Assembly: GCF_900130075.1 (NCBI RefSeq)
Contig: NZ_LT671418.1
Location: forward strand, 1,550,001 to 1,614,000
From: Herminiimonas arsenitoxidans
Lineage (GTDB): Bacteria; Pseudomonadota; Gammaproteobacteria; Burkholderiales; Burkholderiaceae_D
Length of the DNA: 64,000 bases
Direction: 5' to 3'
This document shows positions 54,042 through 62,984 of this stretch, in pieces. Each line of letters starts with the position of its first letter. Position 1 is the stretch's first letter. The notes beneath the pieces were generated by a model, which was given only the letters and a program-made list of their open reading frames with translations, was not told the DNA's origin and did not search any database. The translations under genes and the position numbers were made by a program.

Positions 54042-56183
54042 TTACTCATCCCTGCGAGGCCGCTCTGGTGCTTGTTCTTCCTCTTTTTGCGTATCGTCTT
54101 CTAGCTGTGCAACAGGTACCGGACTCTCCGGCTGTGTCGGCCAAAAGAAAATATACGGCGTCAGCGTAAAGCGTCGCAACATCGCGCGGAACACCAGACG
54201 CCGCACGCGTTTAGGCACATCACGTGCACGTAAAGCCAGTGCCAGCGCGCAGCCAAATGCCACGCCCACATTCAGCAAGCCGATCGCAACTATGCCCACG
54301 CATGCCAGCCAGAATTGCGGCGTCGCCATTACTTCCCAGCCGATACTGCTGACCGCTGCAGCCAAGGTTGCTGTCGACAACGTGACATGCCGCACATCCA
54401 GTGGCAGACCGAAGAAATGTGCAATCACCGGCACCATACCAAGCAAAATCGCCAACGACACATTACCGACGATGCCGGAAATATTGTGCTCCAGCCAGTT
54501 TGCCCAGCGCTCTGCACGCGCAGGTCCCAATGCATGTACCAAACGCCGATGGTAGGTGATGGAGTCCTTCAAACGACGCAAGGCAAACCAATTATCGGCA
54601 AAACCCGCAATCAAACTCGCCAGCCACAACAGCAAACCGGTGAAGGCCGCGAACAAAGGTGTCACACTAATCACCGAGAGCGAAGCGATAGTAGCGTGCG
54701 CCTTGTGCGTATCCATGACCGGCTTACCCGTCATGAACAAAATAGCGAAGGACAAGCCGACGATAACCGGCGCAACCGCCAGCAAGTTACCAAAGACCGC
54801 CGCCGCTTGCGAACGCAGCAAGGCAGCAATCTTGGCCAGCAACTCGCGCAAGCCTTCTACCGTCTCCAGCTCGCCCATTTGCGCAGCAAGCGCAGGTGCA
54901 GTCACTGCCGGTTGTTTAGTTGCCAGTACACCGCCGATTGCCGTGATCACCAAAAAGCTGACCGCAAAATTAATCGACAGGAACATGCCTTCGAAAAAGT
55001 GTGCAAGGCCGAGTCCGGTAATTCCCAGTTTTGCCAATGCGGTAAAAGCGGTAATAAAACCGCCTATCAATGCCGCCTTCAGCATTGCGCGATATTCGTT
55101 GCGGTCACTCGCAATATAGTGTTCGCCATGGCTCGCATTACGCTCAACCATCTTACGTGCCAACAGGGAGAAACTGCGATTGACCAATTCACGCACCGAG
55201 GAACGACGGTGATGCGCGATGATCAAATCGACCAGCACCGCTTGCACTTGCCCCGAGCCTTCTTCCGCATGCTGCGTATTGCGTAAATCAAGCAAGCGCG
55301 CCACCCGCGTCAGTTGTGCACGCATGCGTTCAACGTTATAGACCAAGCCAACCGACACACCGTATTCATCCAGATGCGCGTAGATCTTGTCGGTCTGTGC
55401 CTGACATACCGCGATCAACATGCGTACGCTGCGCAAGGCAGACTCATCTCTATCGCCAGTCATCAGGTAATTTTCCAGCTCACGACGCAAGGCCATGAAC
55501 GGCGTCGCCAACAAAGGCATGCGTGGCTCCAGACGCTGACGAAATGCCGGACTGATACCGATGGAAATAATCATCGTCACCAGATACAACATCGCTTCAT
55601 CGATCTGTTTGCGATAGCCATGCGCGATGCCGTCATCTGCACCCAATTTCCACAAACGCGACAAGGTTCTGGGATCAAGTTCCAGCAACCATTCCGCATC
55701 CGATTCATCCTGAAACATTGCTGTAAACAATGTCGATAAATCATGTTGTCCTACTGGTGGTGGCAATACCAGTTTGACGATACGTTCTGATAATTCAGAA
55801 AAGAAAGCAGATTCACGCGGCAAGCCAGTCGCTGAAAAAAGCTCAGGACCAGTTGCCTCACGCAATGTTTTACGTAAAGTTGCCTGCACGATCTGTCTTA
55901 CATCGCGATGCTCATCCAGCCAATCAAGCAAAAAGCGTATGCGCAAATTCTTGATACGACGCCATTCGCTATCGTCAAGAAAAGACACTTTAGGCTCGTG
56001 ACGTATCCAGTCGGCCAGATCGATCATCCAATTGGCGCGCGCATGCCACGACGCATTCGGATCTGCGCGACGTACCAGAGGTTCAACTTGTTGCAGATAA
56101 CGCGCATGATCAGCGTGATGCCGCAGGGAACCGCGGCGGAATCTGCGCCAAACAGCGAAGATTCTAAGGAAAGAGATTTTCAT
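54042..56183 (-). CDS. Gcr-type 'site-specific recombinase' family membrane protein
   Basis: 713 residues. The first ~350 are soluble and helical (MLIAVCQAQTDKIYAHLDEYGVSVGLVYNVERM), then about six hydrophobic segments (LKAALIGGFITAFTALAKLGITGLGLAHFFEGM; SFLVITAIGGVLATKQPAVTAPALAAQMGELE) and a basic, Pro-rich tail. The family is called 'site-specific recombinase' from a Neisseria gene, but no recombinase catalytic residues are visible and it is clearly an integral membrane protein, so the name is doubtful. Convergent with nothing close; divergent from moxR (115 bases). Confidence 0.8.
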   Translation of the reverse strand: MKISFLRIFAVWRRFRRGSLRHHADHARYLQQVEPLVRRADPNASWHARANWMIDLADWIRHEPKVSFLDDSEWRRIKNLRIRFLLDWLDEHRDVRQIVQATLRKTLREATGPELFSATGLPRESAFFSELSERIVKLVLPPPVGQHDLSTLFTAMFQDESDAEWLLELDPRTLSRLWKLGADDGIAHGYRKQIDEAMLYLVTMIISIGISPAFRQRLEPRMPLLATPFMALRRELENYLMTGDRDESALRSVRMLIAVCQAQTDKIYAHLDEYGVSVGLVYNVERMRAQLTRVARLLDLRNTQHAEEGSGQVQAVLVDLIIAHHRRSSVRELVNRSFSLLARKMVERNASHGEHYIASDRNEYRAMLKAALIGGFITAFTALAKLGITGLGLAHFFEGMFLSINFAVSFLVITAIGGVLATKQPAVTAPALAAQMGELETVEGLRELLAKIAALLRSQAAAVFGNLLAVAPVIVGLSFAILFMTGKPVMDTHKAHATIASLSVISVTPLFAAFTGLLLWLASLIAGFADNWFALRRLKDSITYHRRLVHALGPARAERWANWLEHNISGIVGNVSLAILLGMVPVIAHFFGLPLDVRHVTLSTATLAAAVSSIGWEVMATPQFWLACVGIVAIGLLNVGVAFGCALALALRARDVPKRVRRLVFRAMLRRFTLTPYIFFWPTQPESPVPVAQLEDDTQKEEEQAPERPRRDE

Positions 56184-56298
56184 TATATTTATTGTAAGGA
56201 GAGGCTATCCTGAAACGTATCAGCCGCTATAGCCGCTACGCATTCGCCAAGCTGTTCTCGCTTATACTCCAATTTCTTTTCATTTTAATGACACTGCC

Positions 56299-57153
56299 AT
56301 GCGACAAGAGACACGCTTCGAAGGTTCCCAGAGTTATGTTGCCACCAGCGACCTGAAGCTCGCTGTCAACGCTGCACTGACCTTGCAGCGTCCGCTATTG
56401 ATCAAAGGTGAACCGGGCACCGGCAAAACCATGCTGGCGGAAGAAGTTGCTGCCGCATTGAATATGCCCTTGTTGCAATGGCATATCAAATCGACGACCA
56501 AAGCGCAGCAAGGCTTGTATGAATACGATGCAGTGTCGCGCTTGCGCGATTCGCAACTTGGCGACGAACGCGTCAAGAACATCGATAACTACATTATCAA
56601 AGGCGTATTGTGGCAGGCATTTGCTGCCGACCAGCAAGTTGTTTTGTTGATCGATGAAATCGACAAGGCCGATATCGAGTTCCCTAACGATTTACTGCGC
56701 GAACTCGATCGCATGGAGTTCTTCGTCTATGAAACGCGTGAAATGGTGAAAGCCAAGCATAGACCGCTGGTCATTATCACATCGAATAATGAAAAAGAAT
56801 TGCCGGACGCTTTCCTGCGCCGCTGCTTCTTCCACTACATCAAGTTTCCCGACCGCGACACGATGGAACAGATCGTCGCTGTGCACTTCCCCAATCTCAA
56901 GAAAGACTTGCTGGCGAAAGCACTCGAAGTCTTTTATCAAGTACGCGAAGTTGGCGGCTTGAAGAAGAAGCCATCCACTTCCGAATTGCTGGATTGGTTG
57001 AAACTCTTGCTGGCGGAAGATATCCCGCCGGAAGCATTGCGCAGCAACGACGACAAGATCATCGTGCCGCCGCTGCACGGTGCCTTGCTGAAGAATGAAC
57101 AAGACATCAATCTGTTTGAACGACTGGTGTTCATGTCGCGCACGAACCGCTAA
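56299..57153 (+). CDS. MoxR-family AAA ATPase
   Basis: 284 residues. Walker A GEPGTGKT, Walker B LLIDEIDKADIEFPNDLL, sensor 1 IITSNNEKELPDAFLRRC and the arginine finger region follow the MoxR pattern. These chaperone-type ATPases pair with von Willebrand A (VWA) proteins to insert metals or mature enzymes; here the VWA partner (57778-58947) is downstream, separated by an acetyltransferase gene. Confidence 0.92.
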   Translation: MRQETRFEGSQSYVATSDLKLAVNAALTLQRPLLIKGEPGTGKTMLAEEVAAALNMPLLQWHIKSTTKAQQGLYEYDAVSRLRDSQLGDERVKNIDNYIIKGVLWQAFAADQQVVLLIDEIDKADIEFPNDLLRELDRMEFFVYETREMVKAKHRPLVIITSNNEKELPDAFLRRCFFHYIKFPDRDTMEQIVAVHFPNLKKDLLAKALEVFYQVREVGGLKKKPSTSELLDWLKLLLAEDIPPEALRSNDDKIIVPPLHGALLKNEQDINLFERLVFMSRTNR

Positions 57154-57180
57154 TACTTGAATAATGTTGGAACCTATCTC

Positions 57181-57768
57181 ATGACTTTCACAAAACCAAT
57201 TACGTTGACAGGAAAGCGGGTATCCCTTGAGCCGTTGACTCTTGCGCATCGTGATGCCTTGATCGCAGCAGCGGCCGATGGTGATATGTGGAAACTCTGG
57301 TACACATCAATCCCTGCACCAGACACCACACTCACCTATATTGAGACTGCTCTCGACTTGCAAAGCAAAGGTAGCGCATTACCTTTTGTAATTCGTGATC
57401 AACGCAATGGCACGATCGTCGGAAGCACCCGTTACATGAACATCGACGCCGTTAATCGCCGTGTTGAAATCGGCTCAACTTGGCACGGTGCAAGCGCGCA
57501 ACGCAGCGGCATTAATCGAGAATCCAAACTGCTGTTACTGACATACGCATTCGAAACACTGGGTTGCATTGCGGTCGAATTTCGCACGCACTGGTTCAAC
57601 CATCAATCGCGCACAGCAATCGCCGCCTTGGGTGCCAAACAGGATGGAATTTTACGCAATCATCAAAAATTACCAGACGGCTCACTACGCGATACGGTTG
57701 TGTTTTCTATCATTGAATCAGAATGGCCAGCGGTGAAGGCACATTTGCAATTCGGACTGGTACGCTAG
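57181..57768 (+). CDS. GNAT-family N-acetyltransferase, RimJ/RimL type
   Basis: 195 residues. Start FTKPITLTGKRVSLEPLTLAHRDAL and later IVGSTRYMNIDAVNRRVEIGSTWHGASAQRSGINRESKLLLLTYAFETLGCIAVEFRTHWFNHQSRTAIAALGAKQDGILRNH match the RimJ/RimL subfamily that acetylates protein N-termini or small molecules. It sits between moxR and the VWA gene, normally adjacent, and starts 27 bases after moxR. A TTG at 57157 is an alternative start. Confidence 0.87.
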   Translation: MTFTKPITLTGKRVSLEPLTLAHRDALIAAAADGDMWKLWYTSIPAPDTTLTYIETALDLQSKGSALPFVIRDQRNGTIVGSTRYMNIDAVNRRVEIGSTWHGASAQRSGINRESKLLLLTYAFETLGCIAVEFRTHWFNHQSRTAIAALGAKQDGILRNHQKLPDGSLRDTVVFSIIESEWPAVKAHLQFGLVR

Positions 57769-57777
57769 GATTTTCTT

Positions 57778-58947
57778 GTGTTAATCGATTTTTTCTTCAT
57801 GCTGAAAGATGCAAAGATTCCTGTCTCCATCAAGGAATTTCTGCTGCTGCTCGAAGCATTGGAAAAAGATGTCGTAGGTACATCCTTCGATGACTTCTAC
57901 TATCTGGCACGCCTGACGCTGGTCAAGGACGAAGCGCACTTCGATAAATTCGATCGTGTCTTCGGCCTCTACTTCAAAGGCATCAGCACCGTTTTTGAAG
58001 AAAACTCTGCCATTCCACTCGACTGGTTGCTGAAGAATGCAGCGCGCAAATTATCGCCGGAAGAGCAAGCGCTATTGCAGAAATTCGGCTACGACAAACT
58101 TGCCGAACGTTTGCAGCAATTGCTGAAAGAACAGAAGGAGCGCCACGAAGGCGGCAGCAAATGGATAGGCACTGGTGGCACTTCCCCTTTCGGCAATAGC
58201 GGCACCAATCCGGAAGGCATACGCATAGGTGGTGAGAGCCGCAATCGCACCGCGGTCAAAGTGTGGGAACAACGCTCCTATCGCGATTACGATGCCTCGC
58301 GTGAAATCGGCACGCGCAATATCAAGGTGGCATTGCGTCGCTTGCGCAAGTTTGCACGCCATGGTGCAGCCGAAGAATTTGCGCTCGACGATACGATACG
58401 CGCGACCGCCAGCAATGCCGGCTATCTTGATATCAAGATGCAGCCGGAACGCAAAAACAATATCAAGGTATTGATGCTGCTGGATGTGGGCGGCTCGATG
58501 GATGATCATATCCAGCGCACCGAAGAATTATTCTCGGCAGCCAAGTCCGAGTTCAAGAATATGGAGTTCTATTACTTCCATAACTGCGTCTATGATCATC
58601 TGTGGCGCAACAACCAACGCAAGCGCACGGAACGCTTTGACACCTGGGATGTATTACGCAAGTACACACCAGATACTAAAGTCATTTTCGTTGGCGATGC
58701 CACCATGAGTCCGTATGAGATTTTGCAGGCTGGTGGTGCGGTCGATTATCACAATGACGAAACTGGCGCGGAATGGCTGCAACGTTTTACCAAAACATTC
58801 CCCAACCATATCTGGCTCAACCCAGAACCAGAAAACATTTGGGAATATCGCCAATCGATCGCGATCATCCGACAGCAGATGAACAATCGCATGTATCCGT
58901 TGACGATAGAAGGACTGGAGCGCGGCATGCGCACACTCAGCAAATAA
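57778..58947 (+). CDS. VWA-domain protein, CoxE-like, MoxR partner
   Basis: 389 residues, cytoplasmic. The N-terminal half resembles CoxE/YehP-type proteins (FFFMLKDAKIPVSIKEFLLLLEALEKDVVGTSFDDFYYLAR) and the C-terminal half is a VWA domain, with the metal site DVGGSMDDH (Ser of DxSxS replaced by Gly, as often in this subfamily) and later Thr and Asp. A GTG start at 57778 has AGGA 7 bases upstream. It forms a unit with moxR and the intervening GNAT gene, likely for maturation of a metalloprotein. Confidence 0.88.
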   Translation: MLIDFFFMLKDAKIPVSIKEFLLLLEALEKDVVGTSFDDFYYLARLTLVKDEAHFDKFDRVFGLYFKGISTVFEENSAIPLDWLLKNAARKLSPEEQALLQKFGYDKLAERLQQLLKEQKERHEGGSKWIGTGGTSPFGNSGTNPEGIRIGGESRNRTAVKVWEQRSYRDYDASREIGTRNIKVALRRLRKFARHGAAEEFALDDTIRATASNAGYLDIKMQPERKNNIKVLMLLDVGGSMDDHIQRTEELFSAAKSEFKNMEFYYFHNCVYDHLWRNNQRKRTERFDTWDVLRKYTPDTKVIFVGDATMSPYEILQAGGAVDYHNDETGAEWLQRFTKTFPNHIWLNPEPENIWEYRQSIAIIRQQMNNRMYPLTIEGLERGMRTLSK

Positions 58948-58968
58948 GTATGAAAGATGAATGCCGCG

Positions 58969-59799
58969 TCAGCGCGGCAGGTGCATGAACTTCTTGAGTG
59001 CACTGATGAAGTGAGGTGCTGCTATCGGCTTGGTCAGAAAACCATCCACACGCGATAGCCGAGCCAAATCGATATCGTAGCCGCTCGCTTTACTCACCAA
59101 AAACATGACCGACGTTTTATCGGCTGGGCGGATTGCTTTAACCGTCTTACACAAACGATATGGATTGATGTCCGTCACGGAAGTATTGACCACTACCACT
59201 GCCACACGTTGCCGTGCGCAAGCACCCTCGGCTTCTGCTTCACTACTCGCCCACAAGACCTCAGTCTTGTGACGCAACAACAGTTCTGCAATGTAATCAC
59301 GGAAAGCTGGCGTCTTGTCGATGACCAACACTGCACCGCCGTGCGGCAACTCAGTGCGCATCTTTTGATAATCGGCGGGATCGGTTAAATCTATATCCAC
59401 GCGATCGCGACGACGACGTTCCGGTACGGCAACCACATCCGAGGCTTCCAGACGCGACAATGCATCGGCACGTTTTTCTATCAGCTTATCCAGCGCCTCA
59501 AACAATCTATGCCAGCGGATAGGACGTTCTACACTTGCATACGGCAAAGGAACGCTGGGCGTGCCTACCAGCAATGCTGGCCGCACATCGCTGGGGCGTA
59601 GATCGGACAAGGCAACCAACGCCCGCAACTCTTCCGCATTGGCTATATACAGGTCCGGATCTTGCAGGTTATCTTCAGACAGGCGAATGTAGCCATATCC
59701 CTTGCCTTGGTCCAAGGCAAAAGTGGCATCGAAAATTTCGATTTCCTGCGGCTTGAAGCCCATCAGGCGCACTGCAAAAGGGAAACTATTAGCTGACAT
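58969..59799 (-). CDS. Protein with degenerate C-terminal receiver domain
   Basis: 276 residues from the ATG at 59799 (an alternative ATG at 59874 gives 301). The N-terminal half is not recognised (FAVRLMGFKPQEIEIFDATFALDQGKGYGYIRL). The C-terminal ~120 residues look like a CheY-type receiver (VLVIDKTPAFRDYIAELLLRH, VVVVNTSVTDINPYRLCKTVKAIRP, VMFLVSKASG, DGFLTKPI). The phospho-acceptor Asp position has Asn and part of the acidic pocket is missing, while the Ser and Lys are kept, so phosphorylation is unlikely. No histidine kinase nearby. Confidence 0.7.
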   Translation of the reverse strand: MSANSFPFAVRLMGFKPQEIEIFDATFALDQGKGYGYIRLSEDNLQDPDLYIANAEELRALVALSDLRPSDVRPALLVGTPSVPLPYASVERPIRWHRLFEALDKLIEKRADALSRLEASDVVAVPERRRRDRVDIDLTDPADYQKMRTELPHGGAVLVIDKTPAFRDYIAELLLRHKTEVLWASSEAEAEGACARQRVAVVVVNTSVTDINPYRLCKTVKAIRPADKTSVMFLVSKASGYDIDLARLSRVDGFLTKPIAAPHFISALKKFMHLPR

Positions 59800-59874
59800 C
59801 GCGTCGTGGTTGGGAAGCGTTACCGCGCTATATTGCTCGGCAACACCAAAAATAAATTCACTGCCATGTGACAC

Positions 59875-60183
59875 TTATGCATTGATAAAATCTGCTGTCA
59901 CCCAATGTGAATGAGCAATGTGCTGATAGATATGTACAAAATCATGTCGATAATTTGTCAAAACAGATACATTTGACCGCTTTTAACAAAAAAGCGCCAG
60001 AAATGCCTAGACGATCTAACCATATTTAACAATTGCGACGATTTCTCTATACATGAATGACACGTTAAAACATGCTGAAGGCCTTTTTTCATTAGAATGC
60101 AGACACTTTCCATGCTTCACAGTGTTTTGCAATTAACAATTTTTCAGCACCTTAGCTCAGCACCCTTACCAGTATTCGATTGA
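59875..60183. promoter_or_regulatory. AT-rich intergenic region before parE
   Basis: About 300 bases without a gene. It holds the parE promoter and possibly that of the receiver-domain gene. No promoter could be assigned with confidence. Confidence 0.5.
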
Positions 60184-62163
60184 ATGGCCACTAAAAAATC
60201 CGACTATAGCGAATCATCCATCCGTGTCCTCAAAGGTCTGGAACCGGTTAAACAGCGTCCCGGCATGTACACGCGTACCGAGAACCCGCTGCACATCATT
60301 CAGGAAGTAATCGACAATGCCTCCGATGAGGCACTGGGCGGCTATTGCAAGAACATCGTCGTCACGCTCAATACCGACGGCAGCGTCAGCGTCGAAGACG
60401 ACGGCCGCGGCATTCCGGTCGGCATGCATCCGGAAGAAAAAGTCCCGACGGTGGAAATCGTCTTCACGCGTCTGCACGCAGGCGGCAAGTTCGACAAGGG
60501 TTCAGGCGGCGCGTACGCCTTCTCCGGCGGCTTGCATGGTGTGGGTGTATCGGTCACGAATGCACTCTCCACCCGACTGGAAATTACCGTCTGGCGCGAA
60601 AACGGCGTCCACACGCTGACCTTTGCCGGTGGTGATGTCATCGAGCCGCTGAAGTCGCGTTCAATTGCGCGCGATGAAAAACGCAGCGGTACCCGCGTCA
60701 CGGCTTGGCCAGATGCTAAATACTTCGATTCATCCGTCATTCCGCAAGCCGAGCTGCAACGCCTGCTGCGCTCCAAGGCAGTGCTGCTGCCCGGCGTCAA
60801 AGTCACATTAGTTCACGCAAAAAGCGGCGAAACACAAACCTGGCAATACGACCAAGGCTTGCGCGGTTATTTGACCGAATCGCTGGCACAGGCATCGAAT
60901 GCTGAAACTCTGATTCCTTTGTTTGAAGGCGAGCAATACGCTGGCGCCGATGCCGAAGGTTTTGCCGAAGGCGAAGGCGCAGCTTGGGTCGTCGCATGGA
61001 CGGAAGATGGCGCGGTCGTCCGCGAGTCTTACGTCAACTTGATCCCAACCTCGAATGGCGGCACGCATGAATCCGGTTTGCGCGAAGGTTTGTTCGGCGC
61101 GGTGAAGAGCTTCGTCGAGATGCATTCTCTTTTACCTAAAGGCGTGAAGCTGTTGCCGGAAGACGTGTTCGCACGCGTCTCCTTCGTGCTCTCAGCCAAA
61201 GTGCTCGATCCGCAATTCCAGGGCCAGATCAAGGAACGTTTGAATTCACGCGATGCCGTGCGCCTGGTGTCTTCATTCACGCGCCCTGCTCTCGAACTGT
61301 GGTTGAACCAACACGTCGATTACGGCAAGAAGCTGGCCGAACTCGTCATCAAGCAAGCGCAATCGCGTCTGCGTTCTGCGCAAAAAGTTGAAAAGAAAAA
61401 ATCCTCTGGCGTAGCAGTCTTGCCAGGCAAGCTGACCGATTGCGAATCCAGCGACATCTCACGCAATGAAATATTCCTGGTCGAAGGTGACTCCGCTGGC
61501 GGTTCCGCCAAGATGGGACGCGACAAGGAATTCCAGGCGATTCTGCCCTTGCGCGGCAAAGTACTGAACTCATGGGAAACCGAACGCGACCGTCTGTTTG
61601 CCAATAATGAAATTCACGATATTGCCGTCGCGATTGGTGTCGATCCGCACGGCAAGAACGACAACGTCGATCTCAGCAATCTGCGCTACGGTCGCATCTG
61701 CATCCTGTCCGATGCGGACGTCGATGGTTCGCACATTCAGGTTTTGTTGCTGACGCTGTTCTTCAAGCACTTCCCGCAACTAATCGATCGCGGTCATATC
61801 TGCATCGCACGTCCACCTTTGTATCGCGTCGATGCGCCTGCACGCGGCAAGAAGCCTGTGCAAAAAATCTATGCACTGGATGATGGCGAACTGGAAGCGA
61901 TCGAAGACAAGCTGCGCAAGGATGGCGTCAAGGACACGGCGTGGACCATCTCACGCTTTAAAGGTCTGGGCGAGATGAATGCCGAGCAATTGTGGGAAAC
62001 CACGATGAATCCGGATACACGTCGCCTGTTGCCAGTCACACTCGGCGAGTTCGATCTGGAAGCATCAGAATCACGCTTCAATATGTTGATGGGCAAAGGC
62101 GAAGCCGCTGCACGTCGTACATGGATAGAAGAACACGGCAACGAAGCAGAGGCCGATATCTGA
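60184..62163 (+). CDS. parE: DNA topoisomerase IV subunit B
   Basis: 659 residues. GHKL ATPase domain with EVIDNASDEAL and DDGRGIPVGMHPEEKVPTVEIVFTRLHAGGKFD, transducer domain, and the TOPRIM domain with EGDSAGGSAKMGRDKEFQAILPLRGKVLNSW and SDADVDGSHIQVLLLTLFFKHFPQLI. It decatenates daughter chromosomes together with ParC. Its stop overlaps the start of the downstream transglycosylase gene as TGATG. Confidence 0.97.
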   Translation: MATKKSDYSESSIRVLKGLEPVKQRPGMYTRTENPLHIIQEVIDNASDEALGGYCKNIVVTLNTDGSVSVEDDGRGIPVGMHPEEKVPTVEIVFTRLHAGGKFDKGSGGAYAFSGGLHGVGVSVTNALSTRLEITVWRENGVHTLTFAGGDVIEPLKSRSIARDEKRSGTRVTAWPDAKYFDSSVIPQAELQRLLRSKAVLLPGVKVTLVHAKSGETQTWQYDQGLRGYLTESLAQASNAETLIPLFEGEQYAGADAEGFAEGEGAAWVVAWTEDGAVVRESYVNLIPTSNGGTHESGLREGLFGAVKSFVEMHSLLPKGVKLLPEDVFARVSFVLSAKVLDPQFQGQIKERLNSRDAVRLVSSFTRPALELWLNQHVDYGKKLAELVIKQAQSRLRSAQKVEKKKSSGVAVLPGKLTDCESSDISRNEIFLVEGDSAGGSAKMGRDKEFQAILPLRGKVLNSWETERDRLFANNEIHDIAVAIGVDPHGKNDNVDLSNLRYGRICILSDADVDGSHIQVLLLTLFFKHFPQLIDRGHICIARPPLYRVDAPARGKKPVQKIYALDDGELEAIEDKLRKDGVKDTAWTISRFKGLGEMNAEQLWETTMNPDTRRLLPVTLGEFDLEASESRFNMLMGKGEAAARRTWIEEHGNEAEADI

Positions 62164-62969
62164 TGTTGTCGATGCGCGCGTTTCTGCTGGCCTTGTCGCT
62201 ATCTGTACTATCCGCTGCTGCGCATGCGGATATCTACAGCTACACCGACGCCAATGGTGACGCGCATTTTGCGACAGAAAAACTGGATCAGCGCTATCAA
62301 CTGTTCGCGCGTGGCGATCAAGCCTTGCATGCATCCCAGCTTACGCCACTGACCGAACTAAGCGAACCGGAAGCATCTGCAGAATCAGAATCGCCGCTTT
62401 CACATTTTCTATCGCAACATCCGAATCTGCAGAAGTACGAAAAGCTGTTGAATGATGTCGCCAGCGATTTCAATCTCGATCCTGCTTTGCTGAAGGCAGT
62501 CGTGACCGTCGAATCCAGCTTCAATCCCAAAGTTGTGTCGCCTAAAGGTGCTGTCGGCTTGATGCAAGTGATGCCGGCGACCGCAGAACGTTTCGGCCTG
62601 CATGCAGATCGCAAAAAAAGCGTTAGGCAAAAGCTGACCGATCCGGAAACCAATATCCGCATCGGCGCGCGTTACCTCAGCTTCCTGCGCGATATGTTCC
62701 CGCATCAACAACAACTTGTCGTTGCCTCGTATAACGCAGGTGAAGGTGCAGTACAAAAATACAATAACGCGATTCCGCCGTATCAAGAGACGCGTAATTA
62801 CGTCAAGCTGGTAACCCAGTTTTACAAGATGTTTCAACCAGCGACGCCAGCGGATACAGCAACATCAGATGAACCGAGTTATTCGAATCAGCTCGATTCC
62901 AAACGCGTTCATCTGATCATCCCCGGACGTCGCAATATCTCTGTCGAATCCATTACTTCCATCGAATAA
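62163..62969 (+). CDS. Lytic transglycosylase, SLT family
   Basis: 268 residues. Signal peptide (LLALSLSVLSAAAHA-DI), a short DUF4124-like segment (IYSYTDANGDAHFATEKLDQRY), then the SLT/lysozyme-like domain with catalytic Glu in VTVESSFNPKVVSPKGAVGLMQVMPATA and the VASYNAGEGAVQKYNNAIPPYQETRNYV segment. It cuts glycan strands in peptidoglycan. The start at 62163 overlaps the parE stop (TGATG); parC begins 15 bases after its stop. The order parE-slt-parC is known in Burkholderiales, by recollection. Confidence 0.92.
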   Translation: MLSMRAFLLALSLSVLSAAAHADIYSYTDANGDAHFATEKLDQRYQLFARGDQALHASQLTPLTELSEPEASAESESPLSHFLSQHPNLQKYEKLLNDVASDFNLDPALLKAVVTVESSFNPKVVSPKGAVGLMQVMPATAERFGLHADRKKSVRQKLTDPETNIRIGARYLSFLRDMFPHQQQLVVASYNAGEGAVQKYNNAIPPYQETRNYVKLVTQFYKMFQPATPADTATSDEPSYSNQLDSKRVHLIIPGRRNISVESITSIE

Positions 62970-62984
62970 TTTTCCAGAATAATA

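Noticed and set aside
54042..56183. Treating the Gcr-type gene as evidence for a mobile element or integron
   Set aside because: No flanking repeats, attachment sites or other recombination genes, and no recombinase active site visible.
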